This document shows positions 44,850 through 53,610 of a DNA stretch of 64,000 bases, piece by piece; position 1 is the stretch's first letter; each line of letters begins with the position of its first letter. The notes below the pieces were generated by a model, which did not search any database, had not been told where the DNA came from, and saw only the letters and a program-made list of their open reading frames with translations. This DNA is from a virus. The stretch spans positions 62,001-126,000 of the IMG/VR virus record IMGVR_UViG_3300025133_000037; one strand, 5' to 3'. The position numbers were made by a program, and so were the translations under genes.

Positions 44850-46961
44850 TTACGGGCCAGGCAACGGAATTGCCTCACCGACCTGACCTGTCAGCGCAGA
44901 TTGTCCTTCTGAAACAGCCTCACGACCCCTTCTTCTTCTAGCCTCTGGAGCAGGAGATCTCCTACCAGTTTCCATCTTTCTAGTTCCAACTATAATCCTT
45001 TTAAACGCTTTTCTTTGTTCGGAAGTTATTTCTCCCGCTCTTTCTGCGCCCCTTATTTGGGACATCATTCTTCTTTGCTCTCTCGGGCTTAAGAAATCAT
45101 CACCCCTAACACTATCATCCTGAGTCCTATTTGCCAAAGGCATTAATTCAATGCCATCAGCAGTGGGCTTACCATAAAATAGCTCGCCATCGCTCTTTCT
45201 CATATAAGTAGATGTTCCGTCTCCGTTATAATAATCATTTAGGTTAACCTCTGGAGTTGCATCTTCTGAATCTTGAGTGTCAGCCAGATAGCTTAGGATC
45301 ATAGCCATATCTTCATTGTTTTCCTTATCTGCATTAAATGCCTCAAGCACCTTAGGCTTATGTCTGCCCATTAAAAAGTCTGCATCAGCAGTTGTGGCCG
45401 GTCCGGAATCCCCAATTCTATCGACTAACTTATCCCTTTCTGTCAAAGTAAGGTTAGTCCCATCATATGTTAAGTAAGTTCTTAAAATCTTATCGCTAAT
45501 ACCTGTAGGTTGAGTCCTATCTTCCTCTCTAGTCAAGCCGCTGAGTCTCTCTAATGCTGCTGCTGGACTAGCAGGCTTTGCAGCCCCGTCAGTAGCGCTT
45601 CTCCAGGCATGTGCTGTTTGTGGTCCCCACAAGCCATCTGCGACTAAAGGCTCTCCATTTGCCCCTTTGTGACCCAACGCATTAAGTCTGTTCTGCAATA
45701 TAGCCCAATCTTGTCTACCTATCGGCGTTGGACCCGGCGTTGGACCCGGCGTTGGACCCGGCGTTGGACCCGGCGTTGGACTCGGCGGAGTACTCGCCTC
45801 TTTCTCAAATTCATAAAGAGCGTTCCATGCTGCAATATATGGCCCGATACTTCCGACAATACCGTTCCATGTCTCGTCCCCTCCAAAGCGGTTATAATCT
45901 GAATCTGCTGAAACAACAGCCTTTACCGCATTTGAATCTATCCGCTTTCCTTTAAGGGCTTGCATACCTGTCGTAAATGTTGATATATTACTAAAGTCTC
46001 CAGCATCGTCGCCTGCAAACCCCCAGTGCCAATCCCAATCAAAGTCTTGATCTTTCCACACTCTTATTATCTCTTCATATAGTGCAGAAAAATCCGGGGG
46101 AGTTGATTCATCCGCGCCTAGAGCAGACAGTACAGAATTTGAATTAACACTATCTCCAAAGAAAGATCCGATTCCTTTAAGGGATTCTACAAAAGCCTGT
46201 GCTTTCTGGCCTAATCTTGCAGCCGCTTCTTGCTGATTGCCACGGGCATCATATACGTTCCACCAACCTATTCCAGCGCCAATTACTGCGCCAATTGCTG
46301 CTCCGGGTAGCCCTCCAATTGCACCGCCTATAGCTGCGCCACCAGTTCCCCATTCAGCCATGTTTTCTCCATAACCTTCTTGGGCTAGTTTTACAATTTC
46401 ATCAGCCTGCCTTACATGGCCTGACATATGCAGGGCTTTTGCCAGCTTTAATAGCTCTTGTTGCTCTGTGTTCATAGCTCTTGTTACTCCAGAAATTCGC
46501 CTTCGCCTAAGTCTTCCGGTCTCTAGAAAACTAAAGTAATCTTTTGACTCAGTTTTATTCCTAATATTAATAGGTTTATTATACTCTCTTCTTTGAATAT
46601 TTGATGGAGGCTTATCTTCTTGAACGTCAATGACAGAGGGGCCTCCAAAGCCTCCTCTATGAGATGCCTCAAAATCTTGCTGTTCATAAGCAGATCTTGG
46701 TCTATAACCCTGTGCTCCTCCGGGACTACCACCAGGAACGTCCGTTAGTCCCAGAGCTTTCTTATATAAGTTTGCAAGCTTTACTCTTTTTGTCAAGCTT
46801 TTGCCCTCATCGCAATCGCTTATTTTATTACTATATGATAATTCCTCTGGATGGGAAGGAGTCCTTACTATATCGGGAGTCCTCTCTTTTAAGACAGGCC
46901 CAGATTCATAATAAGAGATTAAGTCAAGAAGAGACAAATCTTCATCAGCCTCTTCCTTCAT
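44850..46961 (-). CDS. Modular tag-family protein B with peptidoglycan-binding-like domain
   Basis: A 703-residue frame. A 162-residue Ser/Pro-rich N-terminal region precedes an internal copy of the tag (MNTEQQELLKLAKALHMSG, ATG at 46475, itself preceded by GGAG). A Gly-rich hydrophobic segment (AAIGGAIGGLPGAAIGAVIGAG) follows. A Pro-Thr-Gly repeat near residue 400 then leads to LQNRLNALGH...DGLWGPQTAHAW, the PG_binding_1 pattern. The C-terminus is shared with protein A. Either a fusion or two overlapping products from internal initiation is possible. Confidence 0.75.
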   Translation of the reverse strand: MKEEADEDLSLLDLISYYESGPVLKERTPDIVRTPSHPEELSYSNKISDCDEGKSLTKRVKLANLYKKALGLTDVPGGSPGGAQGYRPRSAYEQQDFEASHRGGFGGPSVIDVQEDKPPSNIQRREYNKPINIRNKTESKDYFSFLETGRLRRRRISGVTRAMNTEQQELLKLAKALHMSGHVRQADEIVKLAQEGYGENMAEWGTGGAAIGGAIGGLPGAAIGAVIGAGIGWWNVYDARGNQQEAAARLGQKAQAFVESLKGIGSFFGDSVNSNSVLSALGADESTPPDFSALYEEIIRVWKDQDFDWDWHWGFAGDDAGDFSNISTFTTGMQALKGKRIDSNAVKAVVSADSDYNRFGGDETWNGIVGSIGPYIAAWNALYEFEKEASTPPSPTPGPTPGPTPGPTPGPTPIGRQDWAILQNRLNALGHKGANGEPLVADGLWGPQTAHAWRSATDGAAKPASPAAALERLSGLTREEDRTQPTGISDKILRTYLTYDGTNLTLTERDKLVDRIGDSGPATTADADFLMGRHKPKVLEAFNADKENNEDMAMILSYLADTQDSEDATPEVNLNDYYNGDGTSTYMRKSDGELFYGKPTADGIELMPLANRTQDDSVRGDDFLSPREQRRMMSQIRGAERAGEITSEQRKAFKRIIVGTRKMETGRRSPAPEARRRRGREAVSEGQSALTGQVGEAIPLPGP
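45724..45783 (-). repeat. 12-bp tandem repeat, five units
   Basis: The unit ggcgttggaccc occurs four times exactly and a fifth time with one change. It encodes the Pro-Thr-Pro-Gly linker before the peptidoglycan-binding-like module. Being in-frame triplets (12 bp), unit changes would alter linker length without a frameshift. Confidence 0.95.
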
Positions 46962-46963
46962 TT

Positions 46964-48094
46964 TTATCTCCTAACTAAACCACTATTCCGTGTAGTAAAC
47001 TCTCCCCCTAACAAGCTTGCTGCCTTCATCAGCCTATCTTGGCGGGTGGTTGCTTCTGCATCTAATGAAAATCCATCTTCTGCATTGCTACCAGCCTCTG
47101 CCCTTAACTCTTGCAACATTTCATCAACTATCCCTTCGGCCTGCTCCTGTCCCATTTCAAGCCCCATCAGATGTCGAACAGCCCATGCTTTTCTTGCAGT
47201 CAATGTTGGGCCTATCCAAAATCTTGCGCCCTCTGCTCTAAGGCCCTTCTTAAGTCTTACTAAGATCTGTTGAGTTAGCTCTTGAACCGCAGGATCAGAA
47301 AGGTTTAATTCTGTTGCGCCAGAAGAAGATTCTCTATGAGTCTGACCCTCCTCCCATTCTGCCGGAGCAGAAGGAGCAGCTCCACCGGACTTATGAGCCT
47401 TGTATTGCTCTCCCAAAGCAGCCCAAGCTTTTCTCATATAAGAGTTATTCCAGTTGCCAGATGGGTCTAAGTCATAATCTGCTTTAGCATTATGGTTTTC
47501 ATTGGCCCATGCCCTAAACTCATTTCCTGTTGCCTCATCATGAATGAGGCCTCCAGACAAATCCTTCATACTTTGCCCTTGACGGCGGGCTCTACTACGC
47601 TCAGGAGGAACACCTAAGTCGGCTCCCTTGCTAGCTAAATAACCCTGCTTTCCAGCGCCACCAGTAAGATCCACCCCTTCCATGCCTTGAGTCTCATCAA
47701 TTAGCCAGCCAATCATCTCAAGTCTTTTGGCTTCATCCAAGCTGCCAGACATTTCTCCAGAAGCCTTCATTACCTCACCCAATACAGCGTCAGCCAATAG
47801 TTGCGGTTGCTTCTTCAGAATATGCTCTAAATCCGCAAGGGGATAGGGCAGATTGACGGATATAAAGTTTGTTTGATCTTGAGGCAAACCCTGTTCCTCG
47901 CCACCTGATGCTGGAGTTTCTGGCGGCTCCGAACGAGCCTCCTCCTCTTTATCACCACCAAAACCGAACGCCTGCCCAATATCTGACAGGCTTGGTAAAG
48001 CCGTCTTTTGTATAACGGTATCCAATCTATCAGCCAAGTCTCTATGGCCGAGGCTATCTAAATGATTAGCCAATTTTACTAATTCTTTATTCAT
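46964..48094 (-). CDS. Modular tag-family protein C
   Basis: A 376-residue protein starting with the tag MNKELVKLANHLDSLGHRDL. An acidic linker and a helical region follow. Residues about 180-240 have SGGLIHDEATGNEFRAWANE...NWNNSYMRKAWAALGEQYKA, nearly the same module as in protein A. The C-terminus has TRQDRLMKAASLLGGEFTTR, similar in pattern to the end of protein D (SAQDRINKMAELMAGEFTV). AAGGAAG precedes the ATG. Confidence 0.75.
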   Translation of the reverse strand: MNKELVKLANHLDSLGHRDLADRLDTVIQKTALPSLSDIGQAFGFGGDKEEEARSEPPETPASGGEEQGLPQDQTNFISVNLPYPLADLEHILKKQPQLLADAVLGEVMKASGEMSGSLDEAKRLEMIGWLIDETQGMEGVDLTGGAGKQGYLASKGADLGVPPERSRARRQGQSMKDLSGGLIHDEATGNEFRAWANENHNAKADYDLDPSGNWNNSYMRKAWAALGEQYKAHKSGGAAPSAPAEWEEGQTHRESSSGATELNLSDPAVQELTQQILVRLKKGLRAEGARFWIGPTLTARKAWAVRHLMGLEMGQEQAEGIVDEMLQELRAEAGSNAEDGFSLDAEATTRQDRLMKAASLLGGEFTTRNSGLVRR

Positions 48095-48106
48095 TTTATC
48101 TTCCTT

Positions 48107-48970
48107 TTAATATTTCCGATAATGTTCTGGAACATTAACTGTAAATTCACCAGCCATTAACTCGGCCATTTTGTTTATTCTATCTTGAGCAGACATTGCT
48201 TCAATTTCAAAATCGTTTGCTTCATCACCAGACTCTGCGGCAGTTTCACTTGACTCCTCTACAGCTTCACTTTCTTGCGACAATCTCTGGGAATCTTCCC
48301 CGGCCATTGCCTCCGACTTCTCGGCAAGGCGGCCAACCTCTTTTCTAAGTTTTGAAATATCCCTTGATTCAGAAGCGGCCTTAAGTATTCTATCCAGCCT
48401 ATCAGCCAAATCTCTATGTCCGAGGCTATCTAAATGATTGGACAATTTAATTAATTCTTTTTGCATATTATAGTCTCCAGCAAAGGTGATCTCCGCATTA
48501 TTATCAATACCTATTTTTTTATTAGTAGTAGTTTCAGCAAATATAGGCTCAAAAGATCGCTCTTTTGACTCCGCCACAGCCTCTCCTCCTGGGAACCCAT
48601 GCTCTGGATTATAATCATCTAAATGAGCGACTTCATGTATTAAAGTTTTAGCTATATTACTCAAGACGCTTTGAAGAGCAGGATCGGATAACTCCATCTG
48701 ATTTATCTTCGACAAAACATCAGGAGGAATCTCCTTCTCTATATTCGTAATAACCATATGAACAGAATCTAGCTTGCCATCATCATCTGTATCTTCCGTT
48801 GTAACAAATGCTTTTGCATTTGGAGCAACACCCGGCGGGGGAGTTGAGTCATAAATAACCTTCCCGGCAGCTAACAAGTTTCTTATGTTTGCCGGTAGAT
48901 TAGAAATGCCTCTCAATCCAGACTCGATCTTAGGCCACCAAGGTGGGGTATGTGCTTCTTTTTTAATCAT
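48107..48970 (-). CDS. Tag-family protein D with N-terminal HEVAH peptidase-like part
   Basis: A 287-residue frame in two parts. Residues 1-168 contain LIHEVAHLDDYNPEHGFPGGEAVAE near residue 115, an HExxH motif with a downstream Glu, so a gluzincin-like fold is likely. Residues 169-287 begin with the tag MQKELIKLSNHLDSLGHRDL and end like protein C (AQDRINKMAELMAGEFTV). An ATG at 48466 with GGAG eight bases upstream could start the second part separately. The outer ATG at 48970 has a weak ribosome site. Confidence 0.75.
   Translation of the reverse strand: MIKKEAHTPPWWPKIESGLRGISNLPANIRNLLAAGKVIYDSTPPPGVAPNAKAFVTTEDTDDDGKLDSVHMVITNIEKEIPPDVLSKINQMELSDPALQSVLSNIAKTLIHEVAHLDDYNPEHGFPGGEAVAESKERSFEPIFAETTTNKKIGIDNNAEITFAGDYNMQKELIKLSNHLDSLGHRDLADRLDRILKAASESRDISKLRKEVGRLAEKSEAMAGEDSQRLSQESEAVEESSETAAESGDEANDFEIEAMSAQDRINKMAELMAGEFTVNVPEHYRKY
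48464..48480 (-). promoter_or_regulatory. Internal ribosome site and start inside protein D
   Basis: On the minus strand CTGGAGACTATAAT precedes ATG at 48466. Spacing from GGAG to ATG is eight bases. This would give a 119-residue tag protein in addition to, or in place of, the 287-residue form. Confidence 0.5.
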
Positions 48971-49058
48971 AATTCATTTAAACTTAATAATAGAACTAAA
49001 TATCTCAAGACTTTATTGTTTGTATAATACTCTATTAGTATATAATAATTACTACACC

Positions 49059-49481
49059 CTACGGAACAAACAGCCTTGGCTTTCTCGGTTTATTATACCT
49101 TGTTGATGTGGTAATTATATCTATACCATCCGGCCTAATAACTGAGAAGAAAAAATTAAAAGCACCGCGACCCTTAACCTTTCTCACTTCTATCCAACTT
49201 CGTTTTTGAGAATCGATGCTCGATGTGTTTGACAGAAACATATGAACCGCATCATTATGACTTACTGCAAAGTCCTGGGCTATAACTTCATTTAGCTGCT
49301 TATTTCCAAGGTCATACAAAACCTCTCTCTTTCCTGCCCAAAACTCATCAAAATACTTTCTGTACTTCAGCCTAACAGTTGTGGAGACTCGTATTGGCAG
49401 CCCTGTTCTGGGGTCAGTCAGTCCCGCCTCTTCTAGCCCAGCCTCTTTTAATAATCCACTTTTTAATAATCCACTATTCAT
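49059..49481 (-). CDS. Hypothetical protein with short N-terminal repeats
   Basis: A 140-residue protein. The start MNSGLLKSGLLKEAGLEEAGL contains short Leu/Gly repeats encoded by two near-identical 13-bp segments. Residues 30-140 are globular (VRKVKGRGAFNFFFSVIRPDG). AGAGG precedes the ATG. It follows a strong terminator, so it should have its own promoter. No family recognised. Confidence 0.65.
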   Translation of the reverse strand: MNSGLLKSGLLKEAGLEEAGLTDPRTGLPIRVSTTVRLKYRKYFDEFWAGKREVLYDLGNKQLNEVIAQDFAVSHNDAVHMFLSNTSSIDSQKRSWIEVRKVKGRGAFNFFFSVIRPDGIDIITTSTRYNKPRKPRLFVP

Positions 49482-49527
49482 TTGTAGCCTCTATTCTGTA
49501 GATAAACATATTATTAGCATATAAAAA

Positions 49528-49553
49528 AACCCAGCCTATTGCTAGGCTGGGTT
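49528..49553 (-). terminator. Strong rho-independent terminator
   Basis: AACCCAGCCTA and TAGGCTGGGTT form an 11-bp stem with a 4-base loop, followed by TTTTTTT on the minus strand. It lies about 20 bases after the stop at 49573 and ends the GroEL-region operon. Confidence 0.9.
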
Positions 49554-49572
49554 GTGAAAAAGCAATCTTGTT

Positions 49573-49842
49573 TTATTCTAAAACAATATGATATGCTATA
49601 TATTTATAAAAAGACTCTTCATCCTCTATCTTAAACTTACCGGGAGGCTTTTTGTACCCCAGCCTAACCATAGGAACCTCTAACTCCTCATATAGAGTTT
49701 CGACCTTATCTCTTCTTACCGCCATAATAGAGCCATCAAAACTTGTTTTCAAAGACTCTAAGATCTCCGGCTTTTCACCCAACTTGAAAGATGCAAACAC
49801 ATTCTTATGAATTGGGGCTTCAAGCCAAACATATTCAGACAT
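49573..49842 (-). CDS. Hypothetical protein
   Basis: An 89-residue protein with a GGAGGG site. Residues form a compact mixed pattern (VWLEAPIHKNVFASFKLGEKPEILE). It ends before a strong terminator and starts two bases after the gene upstream, so it is the last cistron of the operon. I looked for GroES similarity because of the GroEL gene upstream but saw none. Confidence 0.65.
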   Translation of the reverse strand: MSEYVWLEAPIHKNVFASFKLGEKPEILESLKTSFDGSIMAVRRDKVETLYEELEVPMVRLGYKKPPGKFKIEDEESFYKYIAYHIVLE

Positions 49843-49843
49843 T

Positions 49844-50764
49844 TTAACCCTCCTCTGTAGATTCTAAAAAAAGATTATTTTGAGCCTCTTCCTTCGCCCT
49901 CTCAATAGCCTCAAGTCTATGTTCCAACTTTCTTTTTGCCCAATAAAATTGAGTACCCATTATTGAAGTCAATAGATATTCTGGCAAAAAGTCTGCCAGA
50001 TGTGCCACGACTCCCTCATATTTTGAATCAGAGAACTGAAGCAATAACTCGTCTGAATTAGGATAAAGTTCGCTATGCTTAATCAAAGCTCTAACTCCGG
50101 TTAAGGATGAATCCTCTGCTCCATCGCTCCTGATTTTTCTAGCAGTCTTTTTTGTTAACAATCCATTCTCAATATATAGAGAATAAAGTATTCCCCTAAC
50201 TGCATATCCTGGCCTCTTTATGTCCTTATTGGGATAAAAGACCGTATTATCTACATGGCCCTTAAACTCCTGCAAATCTGCTTCCGCTAAGCCTCTGGCC
50301 GCAGTAATATATGAGCGTCTAATATATCCGCATTTAACTTGGTGAGCACCCAATAGCTTAAGCAAAGGAGCCCAATCAAATCCCGGAACCATTCTCGCTG
50401 CCGATAAAAGGTAATCCTTCCTGTCTGCCCAGATATCCCAAGACATATCTTCTATGCTAGCCTCTGTTGTTATGCTGTCTATCTTGGACTTCCAAAATGG
50501 AATAGAGTATAGGTCAATATCAAATTCTTTTGCCGTAGCAAAAACTGTATCTAAGTGAGTTTCGGTATCTATACTTTTGTAAAAGTCCTTTAATATGTCT
50601 GGGCACAGAATGATGTTCCTGCGGATCTCTTTAAGCTCCTTATCTTCAAAGCCAGTTCTGGACCTATAATTAGTGTCAAAAACAGAACTCAAGCCTAAAG
50701 AAATCAGCTTATCTGACGGAGAATCATTTTTAAACAAGCCTCCCAAAAGGTCTGGAATAGACAT
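49844..50764 (-). CDS. HEAT-like helical repeat protein C
   Basis: A 306-residue helical protein. The start is the ATG at 50764, with GGAGG six bases upstream. The C-terminal 45 residues (VVAHLADFLPEYLLTSIMG...AKRKLEHRL) resemble proteins at 39099 and 40031. Trp-rich segment EDMSWDIWADRKD near residue 110. Function unknown; lies in the same operon as GroEL. Confidence 0.7.
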   Translation of the reverse strand: MSIPDLLGGLFKNDSPSDKLISLGLSSVFDTNYRSRTGFEDKELKEIRRNIILCPDILKDFYKSIDTETHLDTVFATAKEFDIDLYSIPFWKSKIDSITTEASIEDMSWDIWADRKDYLLSAARMVPGFDWAPLLKLLGAHQVKCGYIRRSYITAARGLAEADLQEFKGHVDNTVFYPNKDIKRPGYAVRGILYSLYIENGLLTKKTARKIRSDGAEDSSLTGVRALIKHSELYPNSDELLLQFSDSKYEGVVAHLADFLPEYLLTSIMGTQFYWAKRKLEHRLEAIERAKEEAQNNLFLESTEEG

Positions 50765-50765
50765 A

Positions 50766-51038
50766 TTATTCCTCCCCACTAACCCACGCCTTAAACTCTT
50801 CTGCGTGATTATTGATTATAGAAATCTTTACCGCATCTTCCAAATGATCCCATGACTTCGATATCTCTTTTAAAGACATTTCTAAAAAAGAATTCTTAAG
50901 ATCCTTGTGAACAGTATCGTAACTGCGATTACAAGTATTAACCCCAATCGCAATCAGTATATTAATAACCTCATCTTTGGTCAAAGATGGCTCTTCCTCA
51001 ACAACCTCTAAATGAGGCGCTTCAACATTATTGGACAT
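50766..51038 (-). CDS. Hypothetical acidic helical protein
   Basis: A 90-residue acidic protein with GGAG before its ATG. Helical pattern DEVINILIAIGVNTCNRSYD, then SWDHLEDAVKISIINNHAEEF. It starts 47 bases after one copy of the 25-bp motif, which may be its promoter. No family recognised. Confidence 0.65.
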   Translation of the reverse strand: MSNNVEAPHLEVVEEEPSLTKDEVINILIAIGVNTCNRSYDTVHKDLKNSFLEMSLKEISKSWDHLEDAVKISIINNHAEEFKAWVSGEE

Positions 51039-51085
51039 AACAATACTCCTATTGTTTCTTTTAGGTAAACTTCTCTACATGAGAG

Positions 51086-51110
51086 TAGTCGGTGTAGAAA
51101 TGGAAATAGA
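51086..51110 (-). promoter_or_regulatory. 25-bp intergenic motif, copy 2
   Basis: Plus-strand sequence reads tagtcggtg then tagaaatggaaataga. It lies six bases after the GroEL stop and 47 bases before the next start codon. It matches the copies at 36784, 55442 and 60894. Confidence 0.6.
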
Positions 51111-51116
51111 CTTTAT

Positions 51117-52721
51117 CTATTCCGCATCAGTTTCGGATGTATACACTATAACTTCAGTTGTTAACAGAGTTCCGCTAGAAGATGCTGCATTTTCCAAAGC
51201 AGACCTAACAACCTTTACCGGATCAATTATCCCATCTTTAATCATATTTTTTGAGAAAGATCCCCTATAAGCATCAAATCCATTAGTCATATTTGTTGAG
51301 CTAGAAATGCTTTCCATATGCAAATGATGTTCAAATCCAGCATTGATTAAAATCTGAATAAACGGCGCTCTTATTGCCTTTGATATTACATCAACTCCAA
51401 CCAACTCTTCCGTTATAAGGGTTGCTTCTGACTTAAACTTCTTTAAGGCTGGTAAGCAATGGAGCAAAGCAGATCCTCCTCCCGGAACAATACCCTCTTC
51501 TATCGCCGCCTTTACAGCGTTTATAGCGTCCTCCACTCTGTCTTTCCGCTCCTTTACCTCTGACTCAGAAACGCCACCAACTTTCAATACAGCAATCGAG
51601 CCAGAGAGCGATGACAATCTTTGCTTTAGAGCGGCAATCTCATAGCCTTCTAAGTTATCTTGCTCAAGCCGTATCTTTATTGAGTTCACCCTACTCTCTA
51701 CGTCACTCGACGTACCTGCGCCATCTATGATAGAAGTAGAGGATCTTGTCACCAAAGCTCTTCTTGTAGTCCCTAAGTCAAGAAGAGTAGCTTCTCTAAG
51801 CGGAGAGCCAGCTTCGTCTGTAAACAATGTAGCTCCACAAACCGCAGATATATCGCCCAGCATATCCGCCCTTATATCTCCAAACCCAGGAGCCCTTACT
51901 GCACAAGAGGCTAACGTGCCTCTTGCTTTGTTTAGAACCAAGGTCTGCAAAGCTTCTGACTCTACAGTTTGTGCGATAATCAACAATGGCCTATTCTGCT
52001 CTGATACTGCCTCTAAAATAGGCATAATCTCATATGTTGAACTTATCCTTCCATTATAAACTAATACAAACGGGTTATCAAACTCAACAGTTAACTTGTC
52101 TAAATTTGTAGCAAAAGTCGGCGTTATATACCCTCTCTCAAAGTTCACCCCTTCCGTATAAGCAACAGAGGTTTCTGACCCAGCCGACTGTTCTACCGAG
52201 ATCATTCCATCATTCCCTATCGCAGAAATGACCTCCCCTATTATTGGGCCTAATTCTAAATCATTGTTTGTAGAAATAATAGCTACATTATTTATTATCT
52301 CTTCACTGTCAACAGGTTTAGAAATTTCTTTCAGCCTATCAGAAACAACCTCTACGGCTTTATCTATTCCTCTTTTTATTAAAACAGGGTTATGTCCTGC
52401 CGCCACCATCTTTGAACCCTCTGTATAAATAGCTTGAGCTAAAACAGTAGCAGTAGTAGTTCCATCCCCAGCTAAAGAATTCGTTGCAGAAGCTACACTC
52501 TTTATAAGAGAAGCCCCCATATTTTGAACCCTATCATCAAGCGTTATGGCCCTCGCTACCGTAACACCATCCTTTGTAACTAAGGGCGGTCCAAAATCTC
52601 TTTCTATAGCGGCATTACGCCCTCTTGGTCCTAAAGTTACCTTTACAGCATCAGCCAGTATATCCAGGCCCTCTTGAAGACCGTTTCTTGCATCCAAACT
52701 AAACTTTACACTTTTTCCCAT
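51117..52721 (-). CDS. groEL: GroEL-type chaperonin (Hsp60)
   Basis: A 534-residue group I chaperonin. N-terminal KVTLGPRGRNAAIE and GDGTTTATVLAQ (ATP-binding and catalytic Asp) are intact. The apical domain keeps RGYITPTFATN, and EGIVPGGGSALL is present in the C-terminal equatorial part. The C-terminal GGM tail of bacterial GroEL is missing; the protein ends TSETDAE. No GroES is visible in the window, so it may use a host or distant co-chaperonin, or work without one as described for some phage chaperonins. Confidence 0.96.
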   Translation of the reverse strand: MGKSVKFSLDARNGLQEGLDILADAVKVTLGPRGRNAAIERDFGPPLVTKDGVTVARAITLDDRVQNMGASLIKSVASATNSLAGDGTTTATVLAQAIYTEGSKMVAAGHNPVLIKRGIDKAVEVVSDRLKEISKPVDSEEIINNVAIISTNNDLELGPIIGEVISAIGNDGMISVEQSAGSETSVAYTEGVNFERGYITPTFATNLDKLTVEFDNPFVLVYNGRISSTYEIMPILEAVSEQNRPLLIIAQTVESEALQTLVLNKARGTLASCAVRAPGFGDIRADMLGDISAVCGATLFTDEAGSPLREATLLDLGTTRRALVTRSSTSIIDGAGTSSDVESRVNSIKIRLEQDNLEGYEIAALKQRLSSLSGSIAVLKVGGVSESEVKERKDRVEDAINAVKAAIEEGIVPGGGSALLHCLPALKKFKSEATLITEELVGVDVISKAIRAPFIQILINAGFEHHLHMESISSSTNMTNGFDAYRGSFSKNMIKDGIIDPVKVVRSALENAASSSGTLLTTEVIVYTSETDAE

Positions 52722-52731
52722 CTATCAACCC

Positions 52732-52893
52732 CTACTCGTCTGTATTGACAATAACTTCGGCGTTTAATCCATCCATCAATTTCGATGAAGTAGAAGTCGC
52801 CATACTTGATATGAAATATACTATTAAAAATAATGCCACTAAGTTTAAAAAACTCATTTGCAATATTAAAAAACCTTCAATTTTCTTGCTCAA
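52732..52893 (-). CDS. Small single-span membrane protein upstream of groEL
   Basis: A 53-residue protein starting at TTG, with GAGGGA a few bases upstream. Residues 8-30 (FLILQMSFLNLVALFLIVYF) are strongly hydrophobic and should span the membrane once. A short Ser/Asp-rich tail follows. It ends ten bases before the GroEL start. The same strand and strong site support it over the overlapping plus-strand frame. Confidence 0.6.
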   Translation of the reverse strand: MSKKIEGFLILQMSFLNLVALFLIVYFISSMATSTSSKLMDGLNAEVIVNTDE

Positions 52894-52947
52894 ACTTCCC
52901 TCTGATTATTTTACTAATACTAAGAAAAGTATTCAAAATACATCTAT

Positions 52948-53607
52948 CTAATTATTCTCAGAATTAAGTCTAACGATTCCATTTTCTATAGATACCCACG
53001 TTGCATGGCTAACCCAATCCCCGCAATTAACATAGGTCTTTATAACTTGCTTGTTATCGACCCAGATTATAGCCTCTGGATGGTGTGAGTGTCCCATTAT
53101 AATCACATCAACATCGTCATTCCACTTTAATATATCCCAAATCCTTCTAAGCTTTCTCTTCTTTAGCTTATAGTCTACCCACCATGTAGCCAAATCCACA
53201 TCAAAAGTTCTTTCTAACCAGTCGTGAATTATAGATACAAGCTTCATAAGGAAGTCTGCCCTCACAATCCCTTCTTCATATCTGTCTCCATGCTCTATTC
53301 TTATAGAGCGGCCACAGTCTATAAACTCATACTTATCAACAAACCTTACATTATATATCCCTGTGCCCACCAGCCTTTTAAGAGAAGTCTCATGGTTGCC
53401 AACTACATATATAATTTCTTTAGAAAAATCTATTGCCTCTATTATTCTTAAAAACCTTGTAGTGAATGACGGAATTTTAATAAAGTCTATTATATCACCT
53501 GCCAAAATTAATTGGTCATATTTTGCTTTCTCCAAAAAAGCTATTAACTTATCGGCGTTATAATTTTTACTGCCAATATGTATATCTGATATTACAATTC
53601 TTTTCAT
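52948..53607 (-). CDS. Calcineurin-like metallophosphoesterase
   Basis: A 219-residue enzyme with all metal motifs: SDIHIGS near residue 7, LAGDIIDF near 37, VGNHET near 71, and MGHSHHPE near 170. The pattern resembles LpxH/UDP-diacylglucosamine-type phosphoesterases and phage Ser/Thr phosphatases. Substrate cannot be told from sequence. It sits between a small charged gene and the tiny membrane gene before GroEL. Confidence 0.9.
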   Translation of the reverse strand: MKRIVISDIHIGSKNYNADKLIAFLEKAKYDQLILAGDIIDFIKIPSFTTRFLRIIEAIDFSKEIIYVVGNHETSLKRLVGTGIYNVRFVDKYEFIDCGRSIRIEHGDRYEEGIVRADFLMKLVSIIHDWLERTFDVDLATWWVDYKLKKRKLRRIWDILKWNDDVDVIIMGHSHHPEAIIWVDNKQVIKTYVNCGDWVSHATWVSIENGIVRLNSENN

Positions 53608-53610
53608 AAA

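Noticed and set aside
49573-49842. GroES partner for the phage GroEL
   Set aside because: Size is similar but the mobile loop and GroES core motifs are absent.
52745-52951. Plus-strand frame of 68 codons between groEL and the phosphoesterase
   Set aside because: Its TTG start has no ribosome site, and a minus-strand frame with GAGGGA and a membrane segment explains the same bases.
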